64,000 bases of DNA from Roseiarcus sp963794655 (GCA_963794655.1 CAWCEV010000006.1:310001-374000), one strand, 5' to 3'. Shown: positions 37,157 to 46,510, counted from the first letter of the stretch. Numbers and translations are program-made. Notes: generated by a model not told the origin, from the letters alone.

Positions 37157-38239
37157 ATGCAGTCGATCAAATCCAACGCGCTCGAGCCTACGCGGTCGGA
37201 ACTTGCGACGCTTACGCCGTGGCAGGCGATCGGGCGCATGGCGCCGGTGTACGGCCTTCCCCTTCTGACCCTCGTCTTGATCGTCCTGTTCTCGCTCCTG
37301 CTGCCCGATACGTTCCCGACCTGGCTCAACGCCCGTTCGATTCTCGCCGATAAATCGATCGTGGCCATGCTGGCGCTGGCCGCGACCCTGCCGATGATGG
37401 CTGGTCGGATCGACCTCACCGTCGGCTTCGGCATCGTGATGTGGCACATTCTCGCGATCAGCCTTCAGGTGAAATATGGCGTTCCCTGGCCGCTGGCGAT
37501 CCTGGCGGTGATTGCCTGCGCCGGCGCCGTCGGCTTCCTCAACGGCGTTCTGGTCGAGGTGGCGCAAGTCGACTCTTTTGTCGCGACGCTGGGGACTGGC
37601 ACGATTCTCTATGCGCTCGCGCTTTGGCACACCGACGGGCGCCAGATTGTCGGCGATCTGCCGCGCGCTTTCCTCGCCATCAACTCGACGTCGATATTCG
37701 GCATTCCCATACCGGCCTTCTATGTGCTGGCGCTCGCGATCGTTCTGTGGATCGTCAGCGAGCGGCTGCCGATCGGACGGTACATCTATGCGATCGGCGC
37801 CAACGAAAAGGCCGCCGCGCTCAACGGCATTCCGGTGCGCAGATATGTCATCGGCGTTTTCGTCGCCTCGGGGGTGATCACCGGCTTCGCGGGCTGCGTG
37901 CTCGGCGCGAAGTTGCGCATTGGCCAGGCGAACGTCGGCCTGGACTTCCTGCTGCCGGCGCTGGTCGGCGCCTTCCTCGGCTCAACCACGATCAAGCCGG
38001 GGCGCGTCAATATCTGGGGCAGCATATTCGGCATTCTCATACTCGCGGTCGGCATCTCCGGCATCCAGTTGATCGGCGGCGCCTTCTTCGTCGAGCCGCT
38101 CTTCAACGGCGTGACGCTGGTCGTCGCCATCGCGCTTGCCGCGTTCGCGCAACGCCGGCGCACCGTCGTCAAGCCGCCGCGCGAAACCACGCCCGTGGAG
38201 GGAGCTGGAAAATCCGCGAACGCAGCCAGGGCCGCGTAA
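37157..38239 (+). CDS. Sugar-type ABC transporter permease
   Basis: A 360-residue inner-membrane permease of the BPD_transp_2 family, presumed to work as a homodimer. About ten hydrophobic segments run from residue 34 to 335. Family motifs are GRIDLTVGFG, LVEVAQVDSFVATLGTGTILYA and AIGANEKAAALNGIPVRRYV. The first ATG after the ATPase stop is used; a TTG eight codons upstream is possible. The C-terminus is basic and cytoplasmic. A hairpin at 38255-38269 separates it from the binding-protein gene. Confidence 0.94.
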   Translation: MQSIKSNALEPTRSELATLTPWQAIGRMAPVYGLPLLTLVLIVLFSLLLPDTFPTWLNARSILADKSIVAMLALAATLPMMAGRIDLTVGFGIVMWHILAISLQVKYGVPWPLAILAVIACAGAVGFLNGVLVEVAQVDSFVATLGTGTILYALALWHTDGRQIVGDLPRAFLAINSTSIFGIPIPAFYVLALAIVLWIVSERLPIGRYIYAIGANEKAAALNGIPVRRYVIGVFVASGVITGFAGCVLGAKLRIGQANVGLDFLLPALVGAFLGSTTIKPGRVNIWGSIFGILILAVGISGIQLIGGAFFVEPLFNGVTLVVAIALAAFAQRRRTVVKPPRETTPVEGAGKSANAARAA

Positions 38240-38254
38240 GGCCTTTGCGTAAAC

Positions 38255-38269
38255 GCCGGCTACGCCGGC
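38255..38269 (+). terminator. Intercistronic hairpin
   Basis: GCCGGC-TAC-GCCGGC, a perfect 6-bp stem with a 3-base loop, lies between the permease and the binding protein. No T-run follows. It could stabilise or separate transcripts so that the binding protein is made in excess, as is common for importers. Confidence 0.35.
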
Positions 38270-38308
38270 CTGGCGCGAAAAGCCGCCAGTCAAAGATGGG
38301 AGGGAAAC

Positions 38309-39442
38309 ATGGGTACGCTTAACATGATGCTGAAGGGCTTGCTGGCCTCGGCCGGCGCGCTGGCGATCTCTGCAAGCGCGGCGCGCGCGGACGACGCGGC
38401 CTATCTGGAGAAGGCGAAAGCCTATCTCGCCAACGTAGCCGCGCCGGTCACCAAATGGGACGGCCCGACTTCGGGGCCAAAGAGCGTTGGCAAGAAATTG
38501 GTCGTCATCGTCCTCACCGATGGGCGCAACGGTGGCGCCCAGGGCGCGGCCGACGGCGCCACGGAAGCCGCGAAGGCGCTGGGCTGGGAAGTTCGCCAGC
38601 TCGACGGCCAGGGCTCGGTGCCCGGTCGCGCCACGGCTTTGCAACAGGCGATCGCCATGAAGCCGGCCGGCATTCTCAACGCCGGCATCGACAGCAAGGA
38701 GCAGGCGCCGCTGTTCGAGCAGGCCGCCGCCGCCGGCATCAAGGTCGTCGGGTGGCACGCCGGTCCCAAAGCCGGGCCAGACAAGGACATCTCGTCGGTG
38801 TTCACCAATGTGACGACCGATCCCGAGGAAGTCGCGGACTCCGCGGGTTTCGAAGCCGTCCTGAAGGCCTCGGAGGGCGCGGACTGCGGCGTGATCCTGT
38901 TCACGGATTCGATCTACGCCATCGCCACCGCCAAGACGAACTTCTCGAAGGGGGCCGTCGAAGGCTATTCGAAGTGCAAGGTGCTCGAAGTCGCCGATAC
39001 GCCGATCGGCGACCTCTCCAACCGCATGGGCCAGCTGACGACGTCGCTCCTGTCGAAGTACGGCAAGAAGTGGACCTTCTCGATCGCCGTCAACGACCTC
39101 TACTACGACTTCTCGGCGCCCTCGCTACAGGCCGCGGGCGTCGATCCGGCGACGGGCTATCCACAGCAAATCTCGTCGGGAGACGGCTCGGTGCCGGCGT
39201 TCAAGCGCATTCGCGACAAGCAATATCAGTTGGCGACCGTCGCAGAACCGCTCAACCTGCAAGGCTGGATCATGGTCGACGAGATGAACCGGGCGCTTGC
39301 TGGCGACAAGCCCTCGGGCTTCGTGCCGCACGTGCACCTCTTCACTGCCGAGAATCTCGAGAAGGACGGCGGACCGGAGAACCGGTTCGACCCTGGCAAT
39401 GGCTATCGCGACGAATACAAGAAGATCTGGGGCGTGAAGTAA
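38309..39442 (+). CDS. Sugar-type ABC transporter substrate-binding protein
   Basis: A 377-residue periplasmic protein with a clear signal peptide (LKGLLASAGALAISASAARA, cleavage near residue 27). The mature part is a type 1 periplasmic binding fold: KKLVVIVLTDGRNGGAQGAA, AIAMKPAGILNAGID, GIKVVGWHAGP and SSVFTNVTTDPEE. It is longer than typical ribose-binding proteins (about 300). The start follows GGGAGGGAAAC. The ligand is unknown. Neighbouring cytoplasmic enzymes suggest it is not a simple sugar. Confidence 0.93.
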   Translation: MGTLNMMLKGLLASAGALAISASAARADDAAYLEKAKAYLANVAAPVTKWDGPTSGPKSVGKKLVVIVLTDGRNGGAQGAADGATEAAKALGWEVRQLDGQGSVPGRATALQQAIAMKPAGILNAGIDSKEQAPLFEQAAAAGIKVVGWHAGPKAGPDKDISSVFTNVTTDPEEVADSAGFEAVLKASEGADCGVILFTDSIYAIATAKTNFSKGAVEGYSKCKVLEVADTPIGDLSNRMGQLTTSLLSKYGKKWTFSIAVNDLYYDFSAPSLQAAGVDPATGYPQQISSGDGSVPAFKRIRDKQYQLATVAEPLNLQGWIMVDEMNRALAGDKPSGFVPHVHLFTAENLEKDGGPENRFDPGNGYRDEYKKIWGVK

Positions 39443-39471
39443 GCGCGCGGGAGGGTCTTTTCAAACCGGGG

Positions 39472-39496
39472 GGCGGCGCCTTGCGCGGGCGCCGCC
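39472..39496 (+). terminator. Hairpin after the binding-protein gene
   Basis: GGCGGCGCC (39472-39480) and GGCGCCGCC (39488-39496) form a perfect 9-bp stem with a 7-base loop, followed by TTCTTGTT. It lies 30 bases after the stop codon. It could end the transporter transcript or attenuate reading into the downstream LVIVD genes. Confidence 0.6.
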
Positions 39497-39575
39497 TTCT
39501 TGTTCAGACTCGCTCGGAATCCCGTGTGCGCGCGAGTTGCGAGCGACTTTATCAACGAGAACGATACGGAGACCA

Positions 39576-40835
39576 ATGATGGCGGAGATGACCCTTCATA
39601 AACCCGATTTCGCGACCCCAAACATGCGTCTCGTCGGCCACAGCGATCAGGGCGGAAAGTCCGACGGTGTGCAGATCATGGTGCATAACGGCTTCGCATA
39701 TATCGGCCACATCTTCTCCAAGGGCTTCTCCGTCGTCGACGTCCGCGACCCCGCACATCCAAAATATGTGAAGCACGTCGCGGCGCCGCCCAACACCTGG
39801 ACGCTTCACCTGCAGGCGCATGACGACCTTCTGCTGGTTATCCATAACAAGGACATGTTCGCTCAAGCCGAGCTGGTCGACGAGAAGGCCTATTACAAAG
39901 GCTCGGTCGATCATCACGCGAAGCCCGAAGCCGCCGCGCGCAACTGGTCGGCGGGCATGGCGGTCTACGATCTCTCGAAGCCAGAGGACCCCAAACAGAT
40001 CGGATTCATGGCCGTCGAGGGAACCGGTCTGCATCGCCTGTGGTATGTCGGCGGACGGTGGGCCTACGCCTCGGCGCTGCTCGACGGTTTCTCCGATTAC
40101 ATCCTCGTCACCATCGACCTCAAGGACCCGAAGAAGCCGATCCTCGCAGGGAAGTACTGGTTGCCGGGCATGAACGCGGCGGCCGGCGAGACAGCGAACT
40201 GGCCGACCAAGAACGGCAGGTTCGGACTGCACCACGCCATCATCCACGACGACATCGCCTATTGCAGCTGGCGCGACGCCTGCCTCGCCGTCGTCGACGT
40301 CAAGGACAAGGTCAATCCGAAGCTCATCACACACAAGGTCTGGGCGCCGCCATTCGGCGGCGGCACGCATAATGCGCTGCCGCTCCCCGACCGCAATTTG
40401 TTGGTAGTGGTTGACGAGACGGTGCTGGACAATCAGGAGGATGGATTCAAGCCGATCTGGATTTTCGACAACCAGGTCAAGTCCAATCCAATCAGCATCT
40501 CGACCTTCCCCCCGCCTTCCGACAAGAACTACCTGAAGGTTGGCGGCCATTTCGGGCCGCACAATGTGCATGAGAACCGGCCGGGCAGCTTCGTCAGCTC
40601 CGAGCTGATTTTCGCGACCTATCAGAACGCCGGCCTGCGCGTCTACGACATCAAGGACCCGTTCCGGCCAAAGGAAGTGGCGGCCTTCGTGCCGCCGCCG
40701 CCCGCCCTATGGGTGGATCCGCGCCCGAACCGCCCGATCGTGTTGCACTCGGCTGACGTCTTCGTCGACAAGAACGCGCTCTGCTACGTCACCGATTTCA
40801 ACGCCGGCCTCTACATCGTCGAATACAAGGGGTGA
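39576..40835 (+). CDS. LVIVD repeat (beta-propeller) protein, copy 1
   Basis: A 419-residue protein of LVIVD-repeat type, probably a beta-propeller: repeated FAYIGH, FSVVDVRDPAHPK, MAVYDLSKPEDPKQIG, LAVVDVKDKVNPKLI and LRVYDIKDPFRPKEV blades. Many histidines are identical in the next gene: LVGHSDQ, GLHRLWY, GLHHA, GGGTHN, HFGPHNVHENRPGSF and VLHSADVFVDKN. That suggests a conserved metal or catalytic site (inference). There is no signal peptide. ATG at 39576 or 39579; CGGAG lies just upstream. It is between the importer and a gamma-glutamyltranspeptidase-family gene. Confidence 0.85.
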   Translation: MMAEMTLHKPDFATPNMRLVGHSDQGGKSDGVQIMVHNGFAYIGHIFSKGFSVVDVRDPAHPKYVKHVAAPPNTWTLHLQAHDDLLLVIHNKDMFAQAELVDEKAYYKGSVDHHAKPEAAARNWSAGMAVYDLSKPEDPKQIGFMAVEGTGLHRLWYVGGRWAYASALLDGFSDYILVTIDLKDPKKPILAGKYWLPGMNAAAGETANWPTKNGRFGLHHAIIHDDIAYCSWRDACLAVVDVKDKVNPKLITHKVWAPPFGGGTHNALPLPDRNLLVVVDETVLDNQEDGFKPIWIFDNQVKSNPISISTFPPPSDKNYLKVGGHFGPHNVHENRPGSFVSSELIFATYQNAGLRVYDIKDPFRPKEVAAFVPPPPALWVDPRPNRPIVLHSADVFVDKNALCYVTDFNAGLYIVEYKG

Positions 40836-40860
40836 GCCGGACTCCGGGGGGAACGCGAAG

Positions 40861-42120
40861 ATGGCCCGCTCCGAGCTTCCTGAGCCGACCTACGCCCGTA
40901 ACATGCGCCTGATCGGCCACTCCGATCAGGCAGGCCGCTCCGACGGCCAGCAGATCATGGTGCGCAACGGCTACGCCTATATTGGGCACGTGTGCTCCAA
41001 AGGCTTCTCTGTCATCGACGTGCGCGATCCGAGAGACCCGAAAACTGTCAACTATATTCAGAACCCACCGAACACTTGGAGCCTGCATCTGCAGGTTCAC
41101 GACGATCTGCTGCTGCTCGTGCATGGGCACGACATGTTTTCGCAGCCCGAAATGTCCGACGAGCGCAATTACTACAAGCCGAGGTCAGGCACTCATGGCG
41201 GCCACGGCCAAGCGCGTACGCGCGACTGGTCCGCCGGGATGGCCGTGTACGATATTTCGGAACCGACGCAACCGCGGCAGATCGGATTCATGCCCGTCGA
41301 CGGAGCAGGACTTCACCGCATCTGGTATGTCGGTGGGCGCTGGGCCTATGCGTCAGCGATGATGGAGGGTTTCTCCGACTATATCCTCATCATCATCGAC
41401 ATGCGAAACCCGGAAAAGCCCGAAATCGCCGGTCACTATTGGTTGCCCGGCATGAATCTCGCCGCGGGGGAAGAAGCGCGCTGGCCGCTGGAACGTGGGC
41501 GCTATGGCCTGCACCATGCGGTCGTCGCCGAGGACATCGCTTATTGCGCGTGGCGCGACGGCTGCCTGGCAAGCGTCGACGTCAAGGACAAGCGCAAACC
41601 GAAACTGATCGTCCACAAGATGTGGGCGCCGCCTTTTGGCGGCGGCACTCATAATTGTCTGCCGTTGCTTGATCGCAATCTGCTGATCGTGCTCGACGAA
41701 GCTGTGCTCGACAAAATGGAGGACGGGTTCAAGCCGATCTGGGTGTTCGACAACCAGGTTAAGTCTAACCCGATAAGTGTCGCGACGTTTCCTTTGCCCC
41801 AAGATCACGATTACATTGCCGTCGGAGGTCATTTTGGTCCTCATAACATTCACGAGAACCGGCCTGGCAGCTTCCAAAGCTCTTCTCTGATCTTCGCCAC
41901 TTACCAGAATGCCGGCGTTCGTGTTTACGACATCAGCGATCAGTTCCGCCCGATCGAAGTTGGCGCCTGCGTGCCGCCCGCGCCAAAGAAGCTGGTTGAT
42001 CCGCGACCCAACCGGCCAGTCGTTCTGCATTCGGCAGACGTGTTCGTAGACAAGAACGGTATTTGCTACTGCACCGACTGGAGCGGAGCTGGCCTGTACA
42101 TCATGGAATTTGACGGGTGA
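40861..42120 (+). CDS. LVIVD repeat (beta-propeller) protein, copy 2
   Basis: A 419-residue paralog of the preceding gene, alignable over the full length (NMRLIGHSDQAGRSDGQQIM, MAVYDISEPTQPRQIGFMP, IWVFDNQVKSNPISVATFP, HFGPHNIHENRPGSF). It is clearly diverged rather than a recent copy, with an insert RSGTHGGHGQARTRDWSAG where copy 1 is shorter or different. No signal peptide is seen. Start ATG follows GGGGGGAACGCGAAG, 25 bases after the copy 1 stop, so the two are cotranscribed. A heteromeric complex of the two is plausible but unproven. Confidence 0.85.
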   Translation: MARSELPEPTYARNMRLIGHSDQAGRSDGQQIMVRNGYAYIGHVCSKGFSVIDVRDPRDPKTVNYIQNPPNTWSLHLQVHDDLLLLVHGHDMFSQPEMSDERNYYKPRSGTHGGHGQARTRDWSAGMAVYDISEPTQPRQIGFMPVDGAGLHRIWYVGGRWAYASAMMEGFSDYILIIIDMRNPEKPEIAGHYWLPGMNLAAGEEARWPLERGRYGLHHAVVAEDIAYCAWRDGCLASVDVKDKRKPKLIVHKMWAPPFGGGTHNCLPLLDRNLLIVLDEAVLDKMEDGFKPIWVFDNQVKSNPISVATFPLPQDHDYIAVGGHFGPHNIHENRPGSFQSSSLIFATYQNAGVRVYDISDQFRPIEVGACVPPAPKKLVDPRPNRPVVLHSADVFVDKNGICYCTDWSGAGLYIMEFDG

Positions 42121-42334
42121 GCCTGCTTTTCGGGAGGGGTCGTCCGCGCCCACTGAACAGGGGGCAGACCATAGGTCTGCACGCCCCAATGAGAGTGGCG
42201 CTGGGCGCGCCCGCGAGCCGAGTGCGAATGCCGCGCCTACTCAGGCCGTTCCTGTCCCAATCCGCGTCTTGACCCTGAGAGGCCGATCGCGAGTATTTGG
42301 CGCGTGCTCAGTCGAGTTGCGAGGGGCCTTCCAA

Positions 42335-43909
42335 ATGGACTGGAGCTTTCCATATTTATCAGTGCGCAGACCAGTATTCGCCGCCAATTGTGTGGCGACG
42401 ACGCAGCCGCTCGCCGCTCAGGCCGGTCTCGCCATGCTGGCGAAAGGAGGCTCGGCCATTGACGCTGCCGTGGCGACGGCGATCGCGCTGGCCGTCGTCG
42501 AGCCGGTCATGAACGGGATCGGTAGCGACGCTTTCGCCATCGTCGCCAAGGGAGACGAGCTTTACGGCTTGAACGCGTCTGGCCGCGCGCCCGCCGGATG
42601 GACCTCGGCGCGCTTCGCCAGCCACAATGCGATGCCGGCAACGGGCTGGGATTCGGTCACCGTCCCAGGCGCGGTTTCGGCCTGGGCCGCGCTGCATCAC
42701 CGGTTCGGCCGTCTGCCATTTGCGGCTCTGTTCGAACCAGCGATACGCTATGCGCGATCTGGCTTCGCGGTAACGCCAGTCGTCGCGGAGTTGTGGCAGA
42801 GCCAAGTTGCGAGATTGGGCGGATATCGCGACTTTGCGGACACGTTTCTGCCAAATGGGCGCGCGCCCGCCACAGGAGAATTATTCTCCTGTCCGGATCA
42901 GGCCGATACTCTGGAGCTGATCGCTGCGACGAACGGCGAAGCGTTTTATCGCGGAGCATTGGCCGAAAAAATCGTCGCGACAGCGAAGCGCGACGGCGGC
43001 GCGCTTTCACTGGAGGATCTCGGCGACCATGCGCCTGTTTGGGTCGCGCCGCTTGGCGTCGACTTCCAGGGCTATCGAATTCACGAACTGCCGCCGAACG
43101 GGCAGGGCCTCGCCGCGTTGATTGCCCTGGGCATCCTCGATCGCTTCGATTTGCGAAGCCTCGGTCCGGACGGCGCCGAGGTCCAGCACCTAGAGATTGA
43201 GGCTACGAAGCTCGCAATGGCGGATGTCAAAGCACATGTCGCCGATCCGGAAGCGATGCGGGTGCCTGTCGAGGCGTTGTTGGGGAGAGACTATCTCGAT
43301 GAGCGTGCGCGGCTGATCCGCCGCGACCGGGCGAGCGCGCCAAACCCTGGCCGGCCGCCGCAGCAGGGCACGGTTTATCTCACCACTGCGGACGCCACCG
43401 GCATGATGGTGTCTTTCATCCAGTCCAACTATCGTGGCTTCGGCTCTGGCATCGTGGTCCCAGGAACTGGAATCGCACTGAATAATCGCGGCAGCGGTTT
43501 CACACTTGAGCGAGATCACCCCAATATTCTGGAGCCACGCAAGCGTCCACTGAGCACGATTATCCCGGGCTTCGCGACGAAAGACGGCGGGGCTGTCGCC
43601 GCATTTGGCGTCATGGGCGGCACGATGCAGCCGCAGGGCCATGTCCAGGTCGCCACGCGCCTCTTCGCAATGGGCCAAAACGTGCAAGCCGCTGTGGATG
43701 CGCCGCGTTGGCGCGTGGAGGGCAATAAATTGACACTCGAAGCCGCGTGGGATCGCGACTTCCGCGACGCACTCGCCAGACGGGGCCACGAGCTTGAGGA
43801 CGGTGGCAATCTTGACTTCGGCGCTTCGCAAATCATCTGGCGGCTCGGCGATTCCGGATACGCCGCCGCGTCGGAGAGTCGACGAGATGGTCAAGCTGTC
43901 GGGTACTGA
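42335..43909 (+). CDS. Gamma-glutamyltranspeptidase-family amidohydrolase
   Basis: A 524-residue Ntn-hydrolase precursor. The N-terminus VATTQPLAAQAGLAMLAKGG, the VVEPVMNGIGSDAFAIV segment and TVPGAVSAWAALHHRFG are family hallmarks. The autocatalytic Thr should be in QQGTVYLTTADATGMMV (about residue 345), followed by SFIQSN and the late RPLSTIIPGF. No signal peptide is visible, unlike periplasmic GGT, so a cytoplasmic amidase role (oxamate hydrolase-like enzymes are in this family) is more likely than glutathione turnover. ATG at 42335 is supported by GAGGGG and the onset of homology. Confidence 0.88.
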   Translation: MDWSFPYLSVRRPVFAANCVATTQPLAAQAGLAMLAKGGSAIDAAVATAIALAVVEPVMNGIGSDAFAIVAKGDELYGLNASGRAPAGWTSARFASHNAMPATGWDSVTVPGAVSAWAALHHRFGRLPFAALFEPAIRYARSGFAVTPVVAELWQSQVARLGGYRDFADTFLPNGRAPATGELFSCPDQADTLELIAATNGEAFYRGALAEKIVATAKRDGGALSLEDLGDHAPVWVAPLGVDFQGYRIHELPPNGQGLAALIALGILDRFDLRSLGPDGAEVQHLEIEATKLAMADVKAHVADPEAMRVPVEALLGRDYLDERARLIRRDRASAPNPGRPPQQGTVYLTTADATGMMVSFIQSNYRGFGSGIVVPGTGIALNNRGSGFTLERDHPNILEPRKRPLSTIIPGFATKDGGAVAAFGVMGGTMQPQGHVQVATRLFAMGQNVQAAVDAPRWRVEGNKLTLEAAWDRDFRDALARRGHELEDGGNLDFGASQIIWRLGDSGYAAASESRRDGQAVGY

Positions 43910-43991
43910 CCGCCCGGCCCAGCTGCCGCTTGCACGGCCTCCTTCATCGGTCTATTGTTTCGAAGATTTCTCTCGCCCGGCCCAATCCTGC

Positions 43992-44948
43992 TTATCGGGT
44001 TGCCGATGCCTCGGCGTGCGCCATGCGCCGGATGAAGTCGGCGACAGCGTCTGGAGCGGTCACCGGCAGCATGTGGCCGCCTTCGATCAGTTCAAGGCGT
44101 AAAGTGGTGGGGAGTTGATCCTTCATCGCTTGACCATGCGCGCGGAAGTCGAGGATTTCGTCGCCCCTGCCGAACAGGATCCCGATCGGGACAGTCAGCG
44201 TCAGATAGCGGCCAATCATCTCGGCGAAACCGTCATTCGCCGCTTCCAGGTCTGTGGACGTCGCATAGAAGCTGTTGGGTCTTAGGCCCAGCGCTCCTCC
44301 ACCTCGGGACATGAAATCGGCGGGAACTCTTTCCGGCGCGAACACCTGCTTGAGGATGCGATCGCCGTTCAGGATTCCCAACGGTGCTGCAAGCGTCCAT
44401 GAAACGAGCCAGCGCAGTAGTGGAGATCTGATTGCGAAGCCGCGAAACGGGGCCGGCGCGGTCTTGACGATCTGGGTGACTGGCGCAATCAGCGCAAGCC
44501 CGCTCGCACATTCGGGATGGTCGAGCGCGACAGCCAGCGCGACCGCGCCGCCCAAAGAATGCCCGACGACGAGAGGGCGGCCGAGCTTCAGCGCTTTTAT
44601 CACTTTGGCCATCGCCTCGCCTTGCGCCCACAGGCGCGGGTTGGCGCCGCTCCGCCGTGTCGAATAGCCCGAACCGGGACGATCGACCGCAATCACCCGG
44701 AACTCGCTTGAGAGTCGCCCAGCGAGCGCATAGTTGAAGTTCCCAATTTGGCCGCCGAGACCGTGGATGAGGAACAGCGGCGGACCGGCGCCCTGGTCGA
44801 TATAGTGGATGCGCTCGCCGTCGAGCTCGAGAAAGCGTCCTCGGGGCGGGTCGGCTATCTCGATCCTTCGCGCCGTATGGCTCGCGAACCCAACGAGGCC
44901 GCCAATGACTATCGCCAGCAGCAGAAGGATCAGCGCAAGCGCGATCAT
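43992..44948 (-). CDS. Membrane-anchored alpha/beta hydrolase
   Basis: A 318-residue hydrolase starting with a strong hydrophobic anchor (ALALILLLLAIVIGGLVGF). The catalytic domain shows PLFLIHGLGGQIGNF, AVDRPGSGYST, the nucleophile elbow VVGHSLGGAVAL, an acidic residue near GRGDEILDF and the His in IEGGHMLPV. Esterase or lactonase activity is likely. It lies 41 bases downstream of a Baeyer-Villiger-type monooxygenase on the same strand, which suggests that it hydrolyses the ester or lactone product. Confidence 0.9.
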   Translation of the reverse strand: MIALALILLLLAIVIGGLVGFASHTARRIEIADPPRGRFLELDGERIHYIDQGAGPPLFLIHGLGGQIGNFNYALAGRLSSEFRVIAVDRPGSGYSTRRSGANPRLWAQGEAMAKVIKALKLGRPLVVGHSLGGAVALAVALDHPECASGLALIAPVTQIVKTAPAPFRGFAIRSPLLRWLVSWTLAAPLGILNGDRILKQVFAPERVPADFMSRGGGALGLRPNSFYATSTDLEAANDGFAEMIGRYLTLTVPIGILFGRGDEILDFRAHGQAMKDQLPTTLRLELIEGGHMLPVTAPDAVADFIRRMAHAEASATR

Positions 44949-44989
44949 CTCGGCACCTTAGACTCGCTTGAAAGTCGAAGACCTGCCCC

Positions 44990-46510
44990 TCATGCGGCTC
45001 GGCCTGGCCGGGCGCGTAGCTTGAACTCAAGTGCGCCGTCATCGATCGGCGCGAAACGCAAGGCCATGATATCGAGCGCGTAGTTCTGGTTCATCCGCCA
45101 GGGCTTTCTCGTCCCCTGCTTCGGCAACAGGTTTTTCGCCCGCCGGATGTATCCTGACGAGAGCGGCAGGGTCGGCTCCTCGGCAGTCGTGACGTCGTTC
45201 CGGCGCGGCGTGCAGATTGCGTAGCCGCGGCGATCCATGTGGTCGAGGAGCCGGCAGACATAAGCGGCGATAAGGTCGGATTTGAGGGTCCAGGATGCGT
45301 TCGTATAGCCGAAAACCGACGCCATATTCGGGATGTCGCTGAACATTGCGCTCTTATAGATCGTCGTGCTCCCCGCTTCGACCGGCTGCCCGTCGACCGC
45401 GATCTTGATTCCGCCCATCAGGCGAAGCTTGAGGCCGGTCGCGGTGACGATGATATCGGCTGCAAGTTCCTCGCCTGAACTCAGACGAAGGCCGGCCTCC
45501 GTGAAAGTTTCGATCTCGCCAGTGACCACTGAGGCCTTGCCCGTGCGCAGCGCTGCGAACAGGTCGCCGTCCGGGACGAGGCACAGGCGCTGATCCCATG
45601 GCTCGTAGCGAGGGCTAAAGTGCTTGGCGGCATCGATCCCCGGTCCGACCGCAGCCTGCGCCAGCTTAAGAATTCCCGCCCGCACCGCAGCCGGTCTGCG
45701 CCGCGACAGCCTGAAGAGATAGAGCTGCAAAGCGATATTCTTCCAGCGCACCATGGCGTGGGTGAGCCGGCCCGGAAGCCAGCGCCCGAGCCTTTGTGCC
45801 ATCGGGTCTTCGGACGGACGAGCGACGATATAGCTTGGCGATCGCTGCAGCATGACGACGTGTCCTGCTGTCTTCGCCATGGCCGGAACAAGGGTGACCG
45901 CGGTTGCCCCGCTGCCGATGACGACCACGCGCTTGCCTTCGTGGCGCAAGTCTTCGGGCCAGTGTTGCGGATGAATGATGCGGCCGGCGAATCTCTCCAT
46001 GCCCGGCCAGCCCGGCATATAGCCCTCTGCGTATTCGTAGTAGCCCGCGCAAAGAAGCAGAAAACTACACGAGAACTGCACTGTCTCATTACCGGGACCG
46101 GTCACGTCCAGCGTCCAGCGCGCATCCGCTGAGCGCCAGGAGGCGCGAGCAACTTTGTGGCCGAAGCGGATCGCGCGATCCACCCCGTGTTCCCGAGCGG
46201 TTCCGGTGAGGTAGCGGAGAATTGACGGTCCGTCGGCGATCGCCCTCGTATCGTCCCAGGGGCGAAAGGCGTAGCCGAACGTCGACATGTCGGAATCGGA
46301 GCGGATCCCGGGATAACGGAAGAGGTCCCAGGTGCCTCCGATCGCATTGCGTGCTTCCAGGATGGCGAAACTCGTCTTCGGCCGCTTGCGGACCAGGTGA
46401 CAGGCCGCGCCGATCCCCGAGAGCCCCGCGCCGACGATGATGACGTCAAAGTCGGCGTCCGCTTTCCCCGGGTCGTCACGTATCTGCATCGCCGAGGGGG
46501 CGTCGTTCAT
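44990..46510 (-). CDS. Flavin-binding monooxygenase, Baeyer-Villiger type
   Basis: A 506-residue FAD/NADPH monooxygenase inserting oxygen next to a carbonyl. FAD site GAGLSGIG at residues 27-34, the Baeyer-Villiger fingerprint FAGRIIHPQHW at 174-184 (FxGxxxHxxxW) and NADP site GSGATA at 199-204 are all present. GGTWDLFRYPGIRSDSDM is the family's active-site strand. The substrate is unknown (ketones, steroids and siderophore precursors are known for relatives). It forms a two-gene operon with the downstream alpha/beta hydrolase. Confidence 0.93.
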   Translation of the reverse strand: MNDAPSAMQIRDDPGKADADFDVIIVGAGLSGIGAACHLVRKRPKTSFAILEARNAIGGTWDLFRYPGIRSDSDMSTFGYAFRPWDDTRAIADGPSILRYLTGTAREHGVDRAIRFGHKVARASWRSADARWTLDVTGPGNETVQFSCSFLLLCAGYYEYAEGYMPGWPGMERFAGRIIHPQHWPEDLRHEGKRVVVIGSGATAVTLVPAMAKTAGHVVMLQRSPSYIVARPSEDPMAQRLGRWLPGRLTHAMVRWKNIALQLYLFRLSRRRPAAVRAGILKLAQAAVGPGIDAAKHFSPRYEPWDQRLCLVPDGDLFAALRTGKASVVTGEIETFTEAGLRLSSGEELAADIIVTATGLKLRLMGGIKIAVDGQPVEAGSTTIYKSAMFSDIPNMASVFGYTNASWTLKSDLIAAYVCRLLDHMDRRGYAICTPRRNDVTTAEEPTLPLSSGYIRRAKNLLPKQGTRKPWRMNQNYALDIMALRFAPIDDGALEFKLRARPGRAA

